54,747 bases of DNA from Verrucomicrobium sp. BvORR034 (GCF_000739635.1 NZ_BATQ01000127.1:1-54747), one strand, 5' to 3'. Positions 32,027 to 42,149 are shown, counted from the stretch's first letter. Translations and numbers: made by a program. Notes: generated by a model not told the origin, from the sequence alone.

Positions 32027-33271
32027 TTAGTACATCAAATAACGCTGCCGTTTGGCCCGGAACCCATCCTCGAACCGCTTCCAGGAACCGACAATACGGG
32101 TCGGAGAAACACCCCGCATCAGATCCCGCCGGAGACTGTCGCTACCGTACACCTTGTTGAACAGGTTGATCTGAGAAGCAGACATCCGCCCCAGCACCGC
32201 CCCACGCGTCTGGTTCTGCAGGCCAGCGATCAAGTACACATCCAGAGCCGTGACGTTCGCTGGAGTCCGGGGATCAATGCGCAGCCTCACGCCGCCAAAG
32301 CCCTCTCGGGAGTACGGCTCATACCCCACACCGGGAAAACCGAGGCGTCGGCAATAGTCGGCAAACACCTGCGGATTCACCCCGCGGCCTCCCGCATAGC
32401 CGAAGGGGTTCTCCGTGCCAATCCCCACATCGACCGCCGCCGCCCCGCCGAGCATCCCGGTGGCCACGTAGTACACGGGTGATCCCGCGTGCGGAATGTT
32501 GGGGGACGTACGGTACCAGCGCAGGCCCGTGTCCTGCCACAGCATGTTTCTGTCGTAACCGCGCATCTTCACCACCCGCAGACGAGGCCGACGAGTGATC
32601 CATCCCTCTCCGGCGACCATCATCGCCAGTTCCCCCGTCGTCATGCCATGCACATAGGGCACATTCACCTGGCTCACGAAGGACTTCCACTGCGGCTCCA
32701 CCGGCGGCCCCTCCACGCGCCATCCGCCCAACGGATTCGGCCGGTCCAGCACGATGAATTCCTTCCCGCTCTCCCCGCACGCCTCCATGGCCACCACCAT
32801 GGTGGAGATATAGGTATAACTGCGTGACCCGATGTCCTGTAGATCGAACAGCAAGACATCGATCGGTGCCAGCATGCGCGGGGTTGGCTTGCGCGTGTCG
32901 CCATAGAGGGAGTACACCGGCAACCCCGTCACCGGATCCTTCCGATCCTGCACATGGATCCCCGCCTTGATGGTCCCATCCACCCCGTGCTCCGGCGCAT
33001 AGAGCGCGACCAGATTCACCCCCGCGCGCTTCAATGCCACCCGGGTCATCGTACCGTTGCCCGTCATGCTCGTCTGGTTGCAGATCAGCCCCACCCGCTT
33101 GCCTCGGAGCAGGTCATAGCCATTGCTCGCCAGCACATCGATCCCCAGCGTGAAGGGAGCATTTGGGGCCGCTGCGGGTCCTACGGGACGTCCTGCAGGC
33201 TGCTGAGGAAGGGTGCAACCGGCTATCGTGAGTCCAACAAGAAGGCTGAGTAGAATCTTGAGTGCAGGCAT
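32027..33271 (-). CDS. DUF1343 / NamZ-type exo-beta-N-acetylmuramidase lipoprotein (414 aa)
   Basis: Lipobox TIAGC near residue 18. Family hallmarks: KRVGLICNQTS, APEHGVDGTIKAG, TGLPVYSLYGDTRKPT, FDLQDIGSRSYTYISTM and IVLDRPNPLGG. NamZ removes N-acetylmuramic acid from peptidoglycan fragments, allowing cell-wall recycling. The lipid anchor places it at the envelope, probably facing the periplasm. Confidence 0.88.
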   Translation of the reverse strand: MPALKILLSLLVGLTIAGCTLPQQPAGRPVGPAAAPNAPFTLGIDVLASNGYDLLRGKRVGLICNQTSMTGNGTMTRVALKRAGVNLVALYAPEHGVDGTIKAGIHVQDRKDPVTGLPVYSLYGDTRKPTPRMLAPIDVLLFDLQDIGSRSYTYISTMVVAMEACGESGKEFIVLDRPNPLGGWRVEGPPVEPQWKSFVSQVNVPYVHGMTTGELAMMVAGEGWITRRPRLRVVKMRGYDRNMLWQDTGLRWYRTSPNIPHAGSPVYYVATGMLGGAAAVDVGIGTENPFGYAGGRGVNPQVFADYCRRLGFPGVGYEPYSREGFGGVRLRIDPRTPANVTALDVYLIAGLQNQTRGAVLGRMSASQINLFNKVYGSDSLRRDLMRGVSPTRIVGSWKRFEDGFRAKRQRYLMY

Positions 33272-33365
33272 GGGGTCATCCCCTTTAGGACGAAAGCCAG
33301 CGATTGCAAGACAGCGGGACGACTCTCACACCCGCAGCACCAGTGCTGGTCTCCCTCTATCGGCC

Positions 33366-34607
33366 TCACTTCTCCACTCCCATCTTGTCCAAACAGAGCG
33401 GAGCCGCCCCCTGGACCGAGCGATCAGGCAGTATCAGATCACCAGTCTGCACATTGAAGAACAGAGATGTGTACCTCTGCCCAGGCTCATCGACAATCGC
33501 CTGACACCAAGGCCTCAGCGCTTTCACATCAATGCTCTTGGACGGATACTTCCCCGACAGCTTGAACAAGCCCAGCAACTCCTCGGTGTCCCAGTGCAAA
33601 CGATCTCCCGTGATACGGACACGGATTCCCGAAGGCCGGGTCTCCGCGTCCTCCTCCCATCGCGTTTTCACCCAAGGGTGAGCCACCAACCTTTCCAAGG
33701 CACCAAGCAATTCTTCCGGCGAAATCTCAAAAGCCAGTTCGTCCCCCTTCACCACCGGAATGACGGCCCTTACCTGGACAGGGAAGGCCAAAGCCTTCTT
33801 CGGTTCAAGGTATGCACACCATTCAGGCCCGTCAAAGTGCACAGATGACATGCTCATCTCCGGATCCGCTGAGGGACGTGTGACTTCAAAGAGCTTCTCC
33901 ATTGCCACCCTTGCGGGGAAGGCGCTCCAAAGCTTCTGGCCTCGGGCGAGTGCGTTCCTCCCCCTCTCCGCATCCAACTCCAGCATCGTCTTGGCCCCGG
34001 CATCACGGCCCGTCTCCGTTATCTCGCCGGTGGCAATGTTGAACTGGTAGGTGGTCTTGTCTGCCATCACCAAATGAAAGCTCTTCGAGGCCAGACCATC
34101 AGGCACCGTCTGCACCTCGGGGCTCCAGAAGTAGTGACTTGCGGTTTGCACAAGTGCTTCTGGATTCTTGATAAGATCCTTCACCCTGTATTGCTTCAGC
34201 AGCTTGCCCCGGTCATAGAAAGCCACCGCCAGATCCGTGCGGCCTTCATAGTCGCTCGCCCAAGGCCCTTTCCGCACAAAATACCGACCGTCTTCGCTCA
34301 GCCACCCACGTTGCGCAAACCATCCTTTGGTTCGCCAGCGCTCCACGAAGTCGCCTTTTTGATCCACCTCATAGGCAACTCCGAACGCTTCTTTGGTGAT
34401 GACATACTTGTCACCCACAAAACGTCCCTCGGCAGGAACCATCTTGAAAAGATGGTCTCCAAATTGTGAGGTGACCACCCAGGCAGAAGGCGGACTCACT
34501 TGATCAGCCCTCACTGCCGGAGTCGCGAAGCAACACAGGGCGAGCACACCCACCACGGAGTGCAGAGCCCATGCAAATTCTCGCCAGGGACAAAACAGCG
34601 CATTCAT
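33366..34607 (-). CDS. Secreted protein of unknown function (413 aa)
   Basis: The ATG at 34,607 gives an N terminus with a signal peptide (ALHSVVGVLALCCFATPAVRA). The longer frame from 34,748 has an additional hydrophobic stretch but poor codon use. The mature protein reads as a repeated-strand domain (FVGDKYVITKEAFGVAYEV) followed by a helical region. No family is recognised. Confidence 0.6.
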   Translation of the reverse strand: MNALFCPWREFAWALHSVVGVLALCCFATPAVRADQVSPPSAWVVTSQFGDHLFKMVPAEGRFVGDKYVITKEAFGVAYEVDQKGDFVERWRTKGWFAQRGWLSEDGRYFVRKGPWASDYEGRTDLAVAFYDRGKLLKQYRVKDLIKNPEALVQTASHYFWSPEVQTVPDGLASKSFHLVMADKTTYQFNIATGEITETGRDAGAKTMLELDAERGRNALARGQKLWSAFPARVAMEKLFEVTRPSADPEMSMSSVHFDGPEWCAYLEPKKALAFPVQVRAVIPVVKGDELAFEISPEELLGALERLVAHPWVKTRWEEDAETRPSGIRVRITGDRLHWDTEELLGLFKLSGKYPSKSIDVKALRPWCQAIVDEPGQRYTSLFFNVQTGDLILPDRSVQGAAPLCLDKMGVEK

Positions 34608-34821
34608 CGGAATTTTAACACCACGTCGCCCTAATACTCCAAAAGACCTTCCGAATAGTAAAGTCAATCCTGTCACAGTCACGACAAGCCACGCCAGACT
34701 GCAAACACGATCCAGCGTCCCTCCGGGACGAAAGCAGCCAACGTTCACCCTTCACCTCAACCAGCGCAGCGTCTCAACCAGCCGCCGCCCCTGCGGCCGC
34801 GTCTCAACTCTCCTTCCCCCC

Positions 34822-36189
34822 TTATCCCTCTTCCCTTACCCCCCCTTCCCTCTCCCTCCTATATGCCTCCGCCAGCAGGCTCACCGGCTGCGTCACCTCA
34901 TGGCATTTCGCCTCCGGCTTTGACCGCAGCCCAAAGGCGAGCTGCATGTGGCATCCTGGGTTCGATGTAGCAACCACGCCGGCCCCGGTGGCTTCGAGGT
35001 TCTTCAGCTTGCGCTCCAGGAGCTTGGCCGACTGTTCCGGCTGGGTGATGTTGTAGATCCCGGCGCTGCCACAGCACCAGTTGCTTTCCGGCAGCTCCTT
35101 CACTTTCAACCCGGGGATGGCGTTCAACACCGCCCGCGGCTGGCTGGTAATCTTCTGCCCGTGACAGAGGTGACAGGACTCATGATAAGTCACCTCCACC
35201 GGAGTACTGTCCACGGTGGCAGGGGCAGACGCCGGTTTGCGAATACCGATTTCCACGAGCCATTCGTGAATGTCCCGCACCTTGCGATCCCACTCCGCCG
35301 CCCTGGGACCATACACGGGGTCATGATGAAGCAGATGCCCGTAGTGCTTCAGGTGGGATCCGCATCCGCCCGCATTGGTGATGATCGCATCCAGGCTATC
35401 GACATCAAACATGTCGAGCTGGCGTCGGGCCAAATCGCGAGCAAGCTCCGGCGCACCGTTGTGCCCATGCAGGGAGCCACAGCAGTATTGGTTGCGGGGA
35501 GTGATCACCTCGCACCCGTTCGCCAGCAGCACGTCCGCCGTATCGCGATTGATCTGGGAGAAGACCAGATCCTGCACACAACCCGTCAGCAAAGCCACGC
35601 GATATCGGGGCTTTTCCGCAGGCGATTCCACCGCATCAATGAGGTCATCGGAAAATGCCTCCGCCACCGTGGGGGTCTGCGGCTCCAGGGAGCCCAGTTT
35701 GCCAGGCATCAGCTTCGGAAGCCCCAGCTTCCGGACCAAGGTCTGCAAGCCCGTCTGCTGATACACCCGGAGCATCAGGCCAACCGCCCTCAACAGCCGC
35801 GGATGCATGAAGAGCACCTCCAAGGTAAGCCAGCGCCAGAAATCACGCTGCCCACGAGGCTGCACCCCGCTGCGCTCCACCTCGGCCCGCGAGGTCTCAA
35901 AGAGCTCCACATAGTTCACCCCTGCCGGGCAGGCGGTCTGGCAGGCCAGACACCCCAGGCAGTAGTACATTTCATCGGCAAAGCTCTTGGTCACGGGAGC
36001 CTCGCCGTCCGCCATGGCCCGCATGAGGGCGATGCGCCCCCGCGGGCTGTTCCGCTCCCGTTTCGTCTCCATGTAGGTGGGACATGTGGGCAGACACATA
36101 CCACAGTGCATGCACTGCTGGAGCACTGAGTAGTCCAGCTGCTTGAGCAACGTCGCCCCCACCCCTTTTTTTCCAGGTTCGGTGCTCAT
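34822..36189 (-). CDS. glcF: Glycolate oxidase iron-sulfur subunit (GlcF-type, 455 aa)
   Basis: Two 4Fe-4S ferredoxin motifs are visible at the N terminus: CMHCGMCLPTCP and CLGCLACQTACP. Two CCG-type cysteine-rich domains follow (CCGSLHGHNG and CCGSAGIYNI), as in GlcF and heterodisulfide reductase B. The protein transfers electrons from the flavin subunit to the quinone pool. The gene begins 3 nt after glcD. No separate glcE is present, so the complex may work as GlcDF, or as a D-lactate dehydrogenase. Confidence 0.88.
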   Translation of the reverse strand: MSTEPGKKGVGATLLKQLDYSVLQQCMHCGMCLPTCPTYMETKRERNSPRGRIALMRAMADGEAPVTKSFADEMYYCLGCLACQTACPAGVNYVELFETSRAEVERSGVQPRGQRDFWRWLTLEVLFMHPRLLRAVGLMLRVYQQTGLQTLVRKLGLPKLMPGKLGSLEPQTPTVAEAFSDDLIDAVESPAEKPRYRVALLTGCVQDLVFSQINRDTADVLLANGCEVITPRNQYCCGSLHGHNGAPELARDLARRQLDMFDVDSLDAIITNAGGCGSHLKHYGHLLHHDPVYGPRAAEWDRKVRDIHEWLVEIGIRKPASAPATVDSTPVEVTYHESCHLCHGQKITSQPRAVLNAIPGLKVKELPESNWCCGSAGIYNITQPEQSAKLLERKLKNLEATGAGVVATSNPGCHMQLAFGLRSKPEAKCHEVTQPVSLLAEAYRREREGGVREEG

Positions 36190-36192
36190 GGC

Positions 36193-37608
36193 TCAGTCAA
36201 AAATTTTACCGGGGTTCAGGAGTCCGGCCGGGTCCAGGGCCTTTTTCACCAGCTTGAGCAGGTCATAACTGGCCTTGCCAAACTGTTGTTTCAAGAACCC
36301 CTTCTTCGCCAGCCCCACCCCGTGCTCACCGGTGATGGTGCCGCCCATCGCGATTGTCTTGTCCACGATCTCGCCCAGAGCCAGCTCCACGCGATGCATC
36401 TCCTCCTCGTCCTTCTCGTTAGTGAGGAAGGTCGGATGCAGATTGCCGTCCCCCATGTGACCGAAGGTGCCGATCAGCAACCGGTGCTTCGCTGCCGTCT
36501 CGTTGATAAACTTCACCATCGCCGCCAGCTCACTGCGGGGCACGGTCACATCTTCCAAGATGGTGGTGGGCTTCACACGGGCCAGGGCGGAGAAGGCATT
36601 GCGCCGGGCTGCCGCCAGCCGGGCCCCTTCCGCCTCATCAGCAGCCATCTTCACTTCACGAGCTCCGTTCTGGCGGGCGATCTCCATCATGCGATTCGCC
36701 TCATCCTCCACCGCTGCAGGATGGCCGTCCGTCTCCATGAGCAGGAGCGCCTCCACATCCGTGGGCAGCCCGATCTTCGCATAGTCTTCCACACAACCCA
36801 GGGTCATGCGGTCCAGGAACTCCAGGGTGCAGGGAATGATCCGGGCCGCAATGATGGCGCTCACCGTCTCCGCGGCCGCCTCCATGGAGTCATACATGGC
36901 CAGTATCGTTCGCCGTGCTGCCGGCTTGGGCAGGAGCTTGAGGAGCACTTCCGCGATGATCCCCAGCGTGCCTTCACTCCCAATAAAGAGATCCTTGAGC
37001 GAGTAGCCAGCCACATCCTTCACACACTTGTTGCCCAGCCACGCGATCTCCCCATCCGGCAGGACCACCGTCATGCCCATGACGTAGTCCCGCGTCACCC
37101 CATACTTCAGCCCGCGCAGACCCCCGCTGTTCTCCGCCACATTGCCCCCGATGGTGGAGATTTTCATCGAACCCGGGTCGGGCGGATAAAAGAGACCATG
37201 TCCTGAAGCGGCGTCATCAATCTCCTTGGTGATCACCCCACATTGCGCCCGAAGCGTAAGATTGCGGGGATCCACCTCCAGAATGCGGTCCAGCTTCACG
37301 AGACACAGAACCAGACAACCCGTCAGAGGCACACTGCCACCGCTGAGACCGGTGCCGCTGCCCCGGGTCACCACCGGCACCCCATGCTGTCCGGCCAGCT
37401 TCACGCAGGCCGCCACCTCCTCTGTGCTGCGGGGGAACACCACACACGCCGGGCGTTGTTTGAGCGCAGCCGTTCCATCAAAGCTGTAGGGGACGAGGTC
37501 TTCATCGGAAGACAGCACCGCATCCCCTCCCAAGAGGTTCACGAGTGCGGCGATCCAGGGAGTGGCGTCAGAGTTCAAGCGATCCAGTTTGAAACACGCA
37601 TTTACCAC
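36193..37608 (-). CDS. glcD: FAD-linked glycolate (or D-lactate) oxidase subunit (GlcD-type, 471 aa)
   Basis: The FAD-binding PCMH domain has VTRGSGTGLSGG and PPDPGSMKISTIGGNVAENSGG (about residues 80-165), and the C-terminal FAD-oxidase domain contains GHMGDGNLHP and TGEHGVGLAKKG. It oxidises a 2-hydroxy acid to the 2-oxo acid, with GlcF as electron acceptor. The first codon is GTG at 37,608; no ATG lies in a better position. It is transcribed divergently from the MFS gene. Confidence 0.9.
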   Translation of the reverse strand: MVNACFKLDRLNSDATPWIAALVNLLGGDAVLSSDEDLVPYSFDGTAALKQRPACVVFPRSTEEVAACVKLAGQHGVPVVTRGSGTGLSGGSVPLTGCLVLCLVKLDRILEVDPRNLTLRAQCGVITKEIDDAASGHGLFYPPDPGSMKISTIGGNVAENSGGLRGLKYGVTRDYVMGMTVVLPDGEIAWLGNKCVKDVAGYSLKDLFIGSEGTLGIIAEVLLKLLPKPAARRTILAMYDSMEAAAETVSAIIAARIIPCTLEFLDRMTLGCVEDYAKIGLPTDVEALLLMETDGHPAAVEDEANRMMEIARQNGAREVKMAADEAEGARLAAARRNAFSALARVKPTTILEDVTVPRSELAAMVKFINETAAKHRLLIGTFGHMGDGNLHPTFLTNEKDEEEMHRVELALGEIVDKTIAMGGTITGEHGVGLAKKGFLKQQFGKASYDLLKLVKKALDPAGLLNPGKIFD

Positions 37609-37726
37609 GTCAAGACCGAGTCACCAAATGACCACAATGCGTAACAAGTCTTGGGACCTGTTTTGTTTGCTCCATGGACAAGCGGCTTCTCCCGCCCAAT
37701 TTGACTTTTAGACAGCACAGACCCCA

Positions 37727-39343
37727 ATGAGCGTCAGCGCCTCCCACGCCTCCCCGCCCCCCGCCTCGACGCGGGTCTCCGCCTGGGCCCCCTTGCGTGA
37801 CTGGCAGTTCCGGGGCCTCTGGCTGGCCAACATCGTGTCCAACATCGGCACGACCATGAATGACACGGCGGCCATCTGGACGATGACCTCCATCTCCGCC
37901 TCTCCCCTGCTGGTGGCTCTGATGCAGACCATGACGGGGCTGCCTCTTTTTCTGCTGGCCCTGCCCGCCGGAGCCCTCGCGGACCTCGTGGACCGGCGCA
38001 AACTCATCCTGCTGGCTCAAGTTGGAGCCCTGCTCACGGCTGCAGGCATGACCTACCTGGCCTTCGCGGGTAAACTCTCTGCCCCGCTGCTCCTGCTGGC
38101 GACTTTTCAACTGGGGGTCGCCTCCGCCTTCACCATGCCCGCCTGGCAGGCCCTGATTCCAGATCTGGTGGGTCGCCCCCAGCTTTCTGCCGCCCTGGCC
38201 TTGGGCAGCGTGGGATTTAATACTGCCCGCTCCCTGGGCCCTGTGGCAGGCGGCTTGCTGGTGGCCGCCGCCGGACCAGGACCTGTCTTCGCCCTCAACA
38301 CCCTCTCATTTGGCGCAGTGATCCTTGCCGCCTGGCGGGTACGCCCCCCTTCTCCACCAAGGTCCACCGAGCAAGAGCGGATGATGGGTGCCATGGTGGC
38401 CGCTCTCCGCTATGCCCGCCACGCCGCCCCCATGCAGGCCGTCCTGCTCCGCGGCGCAGTGCACGTCTTCGCCGCAGTGGCTCCGGTGGCACTGCTCCCT
38501 ATATTAATTCACCGACGCGGGTGGAGCGGGTCGGACTACGGCCTGCTCATGAGCTGCTACGGCCTGGGGGCCATTGTGGTGGCCCTGTTTCTCCTCCCCA
38601 AACTGCGCGCCCGCCTCAGCTTCGACATGGTGGTCACAGGCGCCGGACTCTCCTCGGCACTCGCAGCCTGCCTGCTCGCCGTGGTACCGGATCGCTATAG
38701 CATGGGCGCAGCCCTGGCCCTCGCTGGCGCCGGCTGGATGAGCGCGCTCAATACCTTTAGCGTCGCCGCCCAGAGCGCCTTCCCCAACTGGGTTCGCGCC
38801 CGTAGTTCCGCCATCTATCTGGTGGCCGTTCAGGGAGCCTTCGCCTTGGGAGCCCTGGCCTGGGGCCGGCTCCTCTCTGACTGGGGCGCCACCGTCGCCC
38901 TTCTCAGCGCAGCCGCCTGGCTCCTCATCAGCATCACACTCCAGAGATGGTGGCCGATCAGTCACGTGGACAAGCTGGATCTCTCCCCCTCCAACCACTG
39001 GCCGGAGCACACTCTCACCACCACTCCCGGTCCAGAGGATGGCCCCGTCTTGATCACCATCGAATATCGACTCTCCCAAGAAGACGAGCCCGCCTTCCGC
39101 GAGGCGATGCGGGCCCTGCGCAAGATACGCCTTCGCGATGGAGCGTTTCGTTGCTCCCTCTTTGTGGATCTCAACAATCCACGCGTTTTTCGAGAAACGT
39201 TTATCGTCGGCTCCTGGGCAGAACACCTTCGCCAGCATCAAAGAGCCACGGTAGAGGATCGCCGCATTGAGGACGCAGTGGTGGCGTTTCACCAGGGCGA
39301 CGATCCGCCACGCGTTCGGCATCTGCTGATGGTGGAGCTCTAG
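37727..39343 (+). CDS. MFS exporter with C-terminal extra domain (EntS/MFS_3-like, 538 aa)
   Basis: Twelve or so hydrophobic segments span residues 20-415, with the MFS motif A region ALPAGALADLVDRRK (about 87-101). This is the transmembrane-secretion-effector (MFS_3) type. After residue 430 a soluble domain of about 100 residues follows (ITIEYRLSQEDEPAFREAMRALRKIRLRDGA), resembling antibiotic-biosynthesis monooxygenase-like folds that occur at this place in some MFS_3 proteins. Substrate is unknown. Confidence 0.8.
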   Translation: MSVSASHASPPPASTRVSAWAPLRDWQFRGLWLANIVSNIGTTMNDTAAIWTMTSISASPLLVALMQTMTGLPLFLLALPAGALADLVDRRKLILLAQVGALLTAAGMTYLAFAGKLSAPLLLLATFQLGVASAFTMPAWQALIPDLVGRPQLSAALALGSVGFNTARSLGPVAGGLLVAAAGPGPVFALNTLSFGAVILAAWRVRPPSPPRSTEQERMMGAMVAALRYARHAAPMQAVLLRGAVHVFAAVAPVALLPILIHRRGWSGSDYGLLMSCYGLGAIVVALFLLPKLRARLSFDMVVTGAGLSSALAACLLAVVPDRYSMGAALALAGAGWMSALNTFSVAAQSAFPNWVRARSSAIYLVAVQGAFALGALAWGRLLSDWGATVALLSAAAWLLISITLQRWWPISHVDKLDLSPSNHWPEHTLTTTPGPEDGPVLITIEYRLSQEDEPAFREAMRALRKIRLRDGAFRCSLFVDLNNPRVFRETFIVGSWAEHLRQHQRATVEDRRIEDAVVAFHQGDDPPRVRHLLMVEL

Positions 39344-39514
39344 CCCTCCGAGGGCGAAAAGCATCGCCTCCCTACCTGGAGCGCCGCCCCTCACCAAAAC
39401 GGCATTCCCAGGCAGGTCACCTCACGCGGTCGGCATGCCTGACTGCGTTCCGGGGGAGAGGGACAGCGAGTCAATCAACGCCTCCCCGACCGCCCCTCAA
39501 TTGAGGGAGTTTCA

Positions 39515-39647
39515 TATTTGCGAATTCGTGCCGCAAAAACGTGATTTTGCGATGATTCTATGGAAAATGAGCCCGTTGGTAAATAAATCTGCACCTCCAA
39601 TCGGCTCAGTTTCTAGTATTTGCGATTCTCTGGTGATATTTGCTATT
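39515..39647. repeat. Cluster of TATTTGCGA-type repeats upstream of the PEP-CTERM gene
   Basis: Four imperfect copies: TATTTGCGAATTC (39,515), GATTTTGCGATGATTC (39,543), TATTTGCGATTC (39,617) and TATTTGCTATT (39,637). A further copy, GATTTTGCGATCATT, lies downstream of the gene at 40,805. The stretch is markedly AT-rich against the chromosome and lies 32 nt or more before the ATG at 39,679. The rest of the 335-bp gap (39,344-39,514) shows nothing. Confidence 0.45.
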
Positions 39648-39678
39648 GCATTTGAGAGTTTTAGTATTACTTTCGAGA

Positions 39679-40677
39679 ATGCAACCCCCAGCATCTCTCA
39701 GCTTTGCAAACCGTATAGCGCGATATCTTGTTCTCGCCGTTTCCAGCCTGCTGACTTTCGGCTTCAGCCAAGTCAAGGCTCAGAGCTACACTTGGGAAAA
39801 CTACAACGCGATCATCTTCGGCAACCTGAACATCCAGGGCGAGATCGAAGGACGCACCCTGGTCGGCGGCAATCTGACGGGCAGCAATTCCTCGAACTTC
39901 GGCATCGGCCTGCCCAGCGGCACCTCAACGACGGACAAGACCTTGGTGGTGGGTGGAAACATCAGCAGCGGCAACCCGCTCCAGCTCAACAAAGGCAGTC
40001 TGTACTTGGGTGGAACCAACGGCCGCACCGTCAACTACAATGGCGGCGGCAGCCAGATCAGCCAGTCCACTGACTTGTCCACCCTCAAGCAGGCTTTCCT
40101 CAGCGAGAGCGCCAACCTCAAATCCCTCGCCACCGACAGCGTGGTGACCTCATCCACCAATGGCCAACCGGGCCCCGTCACCTTCACCGCTACGGCGGGC
40201 AGCGATGGCTTGGCCGTCTTCAGCATCAGCGCAGACGCCATCTTCGGCAGCAACCTCTCCCAGCAAATTGGCCTCGTCGCCAACGGTGCCACCAACATTG
40301 TCATCAACGTATCCGGAACCACGGTGAACTGGATCCAGAACGCTGGCAACATGGTGGGCGACTTCACCAGCGACTACTGGCAGGCCCACATCGTCTGGAA
40401 CTTCTACGAAGCCACCACGATCAATCTCGGAAGCCATCAGTTCAATGGCAGCATCCTCGCTCCGAATGCCACGATCACGACCTCCAACAACATCGACGGA
40501 GCAGTGATCGCCAACAACCTGAACCTGACCGGTGAAGTCCATCTGCCAAGCAGCAGCAGTGCCAACTCCTACGCAGGCTATCGCGCCCAAGCCGTACCCG
40601 AACCTGGTAGCGCCCTTCTCCTGGCCGTGGCCGGACTGATCATCCTCACTCGTCGCCGGTCCAATCTGCGCCGCTAG
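39679..40677 (+). CDS. Choice-of-anchor A family surface protein with PEP-CTERM signal (332 aa)
   Basis: Signal peptide (IARYLVLAVSSLLTFGFSQVKAQ, residues 12-34, written here in two parts by function: basic N region, then core). The body is the choice-of-anchor A domain (IFGNLNIQGEIEGRTLVGGN, TVNYNGGG, FNGSILAPNATI). The C terminus is a PEP-CTERM signal: VPEPGS, a hydrophobic segment and RRRSNLRR. Exosortase would cleave at PEP and sort the protein to the outer surface. The ATG at 39,679 is preferred to one at 39,640. Confidence 0.88.
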   Translation: MQPPASLSFANRIARYLVLAVSSLLTFGFSQVKAQSYTWENYNAIIFGNLNIQGEIEGRTLVGGNLTGSNSSNFGIGLPSGTSTTDKTLVVGGNISSGNPLQLNKGSLYLGGTNGRTVNYNGGGSQISQSTDLSTLKQAFLSESANLKSLATDSVVTSSTNGQPGPVTFTATAGSDGLAVFSISADAIFGSNLSQQIGLVANGATNIVINVSGTTVNWIQNAGNMVGDFTSDYWQAHIVWNFYEATTINLGSHQFNGSILAPNATITTSNNIDGAVIANNLNLTGEVHLPSSSSANSYAGYRAQAVPEPGSALLLAVAGLIILTRRRSNLRR

Positions 40678-40701
40678 TTTCCCCTCTCCAAGACTCCCTC
40701 A

Positions 40702-40745
40702 CCCCCACCTCGCCTGTTTTTATCAGGTGGGTGGGGTTGTTTTTT
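40702..40745 (+). terminator. Terminator after the PEP-CTERM gene
   Basis: An imperfect stem between CCCCCACCTCGCCTG and CAGGTGGGTGGGG with a T-rich loop, followed by TTGTTTTTTGG. It lies 25 nt after the stop codon at 40,677. Confidence 0.7.
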
Positions 40746-40856
40746 GGCGATACTACAGATCTCTTAAGGGTATCAAATGTGATTTTTAGTTCGCTTTAGT
40801 TACAGATTTTGCGATCATTTTCTTGATTCTATACTGATAATGTTCTTATATATGCC

Positions 40857-41060
40857 ATGGACACCACGGCAGCTCTCAAAATTCAGAAGCCTGGCACGGA
40901 CAAGCTTCTGCCGGGACTCCATTTCCAGACGTTAGAAGCCAGACTTGCCACCCTGCTAGAGCGAGGGGCGCTCCCTCAGGCAGGACGTCCTTCGACAGAA
41001 GGTGAGAATCTGACTCCCGTTCCTGCCATCGCCTTTGAGGCCCTCCGCGGAGTTTCCTGA
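40857..41060 (+). CDS. Possible small hypothetical protein (67 aa)
   Basis: The frame starts with ATG at 40,857, after an AT-rich promoter-like stretch (40,760-40,855). The translation has a short helix (TLEARLATLLERG) and a Pro-rich end, with no family recognised. It may be a real small gene or chance. Confidence 0.3.
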   Translation: MDTTAALKIQKPGTDKLLPGLHFQTLEARLATLLERGALPQAGRPSTEGENLTPVPAIAFEALRGVS

Positions 41061-41112
41061 GAACAGCGGCCTCACCCTCTGCTACCCCAATTGCGGGGCA
41101 TGGCATTGCCGG

Positions 41113-41937
41113 TTACACCGCCTCGGGCACCACCTGTAGAACATAGCGCTCCCCATTCTGAATGAGCTGGAGCGGCGCGCCGTAAGCCTGGCTCAGCAGG
41201 CTGGCAGACATCACCTCCTCCTTGGAGCCAGCACGCAGCACGGCCCCGTCTTTCAACAGCAGCACCCGGCTGAAGCAAGGGAGGATCTCCTCCACATGGT
41301 GGGTCACCAGCACCATGGAGGGTGCCCCCTCTTCCCGGGCGAGGATCTGCAACCATTGCAGGAAGCGCTCACGCGCGACAGGGTCAAGCCCCGCGCAGGG
41401 TTCATCCAGGATCAGCACCTTGTACCGCGCCATGAGGGCGCGACAGATCAAGATCTTTTGCCGCTCCCCTTGGGAAAGCACGCCCCAGCGGGAATCCGCC
41501 AGGTAACCGCAGCCAATCCGGTTGAGCAGATCACGCGCCTCATGACGAAGGGCCGGATCCACCTCCCCCACGAGATTGATCATCGCATCCCGCCCGCTCA
41601 CCACCGCATCCAGCACCGGCTCACCCGGTTCGAGGTAGAAGGTGAGCGTGCTCGTCACCAGCCCCACGCGTTTGCGCACCTCGCGCCAGTCAGTACGGCC
41701 ATATTCCGCGCCATCCACAAAGATGTCGCCTGCGGTGGCCATCTCATAACCGGTCAGGCAATTGATCAGCGAGGTCTTTCCACAACCATTGGGTCCCAGG
41801 ATGACCCAGTGATCCCCAGGTTCCACCCGCCAGTCGATGCCTTTGAGAATCTCCCGGTCCCGGACGTAGCGGAGCCCTTGGATGGCGATGGTGGCATTTT
41901 GGTTGGAAGTCGCGGAGGATGAATCCTGTGGAGGCAT
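41113..41937 (-). CDS. ABC transporter ATP-binding protein (274 aa)
   Basis: Walker A GPNGCGKT, Q-loop region around VGLVTSTL, signature LSQGERQK, Walker B VLILDEP and the H-loop THHVEE are all present. The closest type by layout is the single-ATPase, ModF-like family. No permease gene is adjacent, so the partner is unknown. The ATG at 41,937 is preferred; the frame from 42,036 adds a poor N terminus. Confidence 0.85.
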   Translation of the reverse strand: MPPQDSSSATSNQNATIAIQGLRYVRDREILKGIDWRVEPGDHWVILGPNGCGKTSLINCLTGYEMATAGDIFVDGAEYGRTDWREVRKRVGLVTSTLTFYLEPGEPVLDAVVSGRDAMINLVGEVDPALRHEARDLLNRIGCGYLADSRWGVLSQGERQKILICRALMARYKVLILDEPCAGLDPVARERFLQWLQILAREEGAPSMVLVTHHVEEILPCFSRVLLLKDGAVLRAGSKEEVMSASLLSQAYGAPLQLIQNGERYVLQVVPEAV

Positions 41938-42149
41938 GAGAGGAGGTGGTTTTTTCGCGAATGATGAAGTAAACCCGGTGGCATGCTTGCTGCTTGACCG
42001 GAGTACCTCCATAGCCGGAACCACCCGTCCGGTCAACGCCCCGAGAATATCCTCATCGAACCCCGCCCACGGGTATCGGAGTCAACACGATCTGTGACGC
42101 CCCCTCACCTGCTGCGACACCGGAGACGCTCTCCCTGACACGCCTATCA

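Noticed and set aside
35000-36129. Long plus-strand frame opposite glcF
   Set aside because: Antisense shadow in GC-rich DNA; glcF on the other strand has intact Fe-S motifs.
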